Of a stretch of 64,000 bases of DNA, positions 63,657-64,000 are shown in pieces. This DNA comes from Palsa-892 sp035556215 (lineage in GTDB: Bacteria > Pseudomonadota > Alphaproteobacteria > Rhizobiales > Xanthobacteraceae): positions 1-64,000 of the forward strand of contig DATMFI010000026.1 of assembly GCA_035556215.1 (NCBI GenBank), read 5' to 3'. The position numbers and the translations under genes were made by a program. Under the pieces are notes generated by a model that searched no databases, was not told where the DNA came from, and saw only the letters and a list, made by a program, of their open reading frames with translations. Positions within the stretch are counted from its first letter, which is position 1. Every line of letters starts with the position of its first letter.

Positions 63657-64000
63657 ATGTCATTGCGAACCCGGCTCACCGAAAAACTCGGCATCACGCA
63701 TCCCGTCATTTCGGCGCCGATGGCTTTCGCGGCGGGCGGCGCGCTCGCCTCCGCCGTCACCGGCGCGGGCGGGCTCGGGCTGATCGGCGGCGGATATGGC
63801 GATGCCGCGTGGTTGAAGGGCGCCTTTGCCGACGCGGGCAACGCCAAGGTCGGCTGCGGCTTCATCACGTGGTCGCTCGCGAAGCAGCCGGAGCTTCTCG
63901 ATCAAGTGATCGCGCGCTCGCCCGCCGCGGTGATGCTCTCGTTCGGCGATCCGGTGCCGTTCGGCCCGCGCGTCAGGCAGGCGGGCATTCCGCTGATCTG
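63657..64000 (+). CDS. nitronate monooxygenase family protein (partial, runs off the end)
   Basis: The first 114 codons are present and the gene continues past the window edge. The start MSLRTRLTEKLGITHPVISA, then PMAFAAGGALASAVTGAGGLG, IGGGYG and GCGFITWSL match the FMN-dependent nitronate monooxygenase/2-nitropropane dioxygenase family (TIM barrel). The C-terminal FMN and histidine motifs are outside the window. It starts 13 bp after ubiH on the same strand. Confidence 0.88.
   Translation, partial: MSLRTRLTEKLGITHPVISAPMAFAAGGALASAVTGAGGLGLIGGGYGDAAWLKGAFADAGNAKVGCGFITWSLAKQPELLDQVIARSPAAVMLSFGDPVPFGPRVRQAGIPLI

Overview
This 64 kb window is core chromosome from a GC-rich alphaproteobacterium. 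The gene order fits a Hyphomicrobiales (Rhizobiales)-type genome: hisB-DUF2628-hisH-hisA-hisF-hisE-coaA, tim44/secB/dnaQ/coaE/aroE/maf/ppsR, hemE-hemJ-rho, mnmE-mnmG-rsmG-parA-parB-holA, and ftsK-amtB-glnK-tesB-ubiH. A palindromic intergenic repeat resembling ones common in that order (from memory) occurs three times. I cannot name the genus. I see no prophage, transposase, CRISPR array, tRNA, rRNA or defence island.

Layout. 1-332 holds a strongly folded putative RNA (6S-like, strand uncertain) and a promoter. 333-5984 is a leftward block: deacetylase, gpmA, dapB, small proteins, two DUF1330 genes, pyrF, a flavin reductase and a PmtA-like methyltransferase. 6084-11283 is the chaperone cluster hrcA-grpE-dnaK-dnaJ, with a heat-shock-type promoter before dnaK. 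11426-20190 has rph-rdgB-hemW, a putative penicillin-binding-protein activator (opposite strand), rsmI-yraN-gshB-amidase and comM. A hybrid histidine kinase follows at 20338-22503. 22506-27094 is the leftward coaA/histidine block. hslVU is divergent from it, followed by smr-mltA-tim44, secB, and dnaQ-coaE-aroE-maf-ppsR.

The ppsR-hemE intergenic region (36165-36478) sits where the Caulobacter origin lies. It carries a perfect DnaA box, degenerate boxes, three GANTC sites and an AT-richer stretch, so I call it the putative oriC. Rightward from it run hemE-hemJ, rho, a TauE-type transporter, a DUF255 protein (opposite strand) and mnmE-mnmG-rsmG-parA-parB. Seven parS-like sites lie between 42658 and 46227, three of them inside genes. 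Then come holA-lptE-leuS, yggS, an L,D-transpeptidase, a CenR-like regulator coupled to a cyclic-nucleotide-binding protein, xthA, lolA, ftsK, amtB-glnK, tesB, ubiH and a truncated nitronate monooxygenase gene.

The common theme of the regulatory sites is the cell cycle: oriC, parABS, ftsK, cenR, a hybrid kinase, and three full or near-full CtrA-type sites (upstream of ftsK, at parA, and upstream of the kinase). These sites, the left-end RNA and the interspersed palindromes are the parts most worth checking. I found no convincing undescribed multi-gene system.
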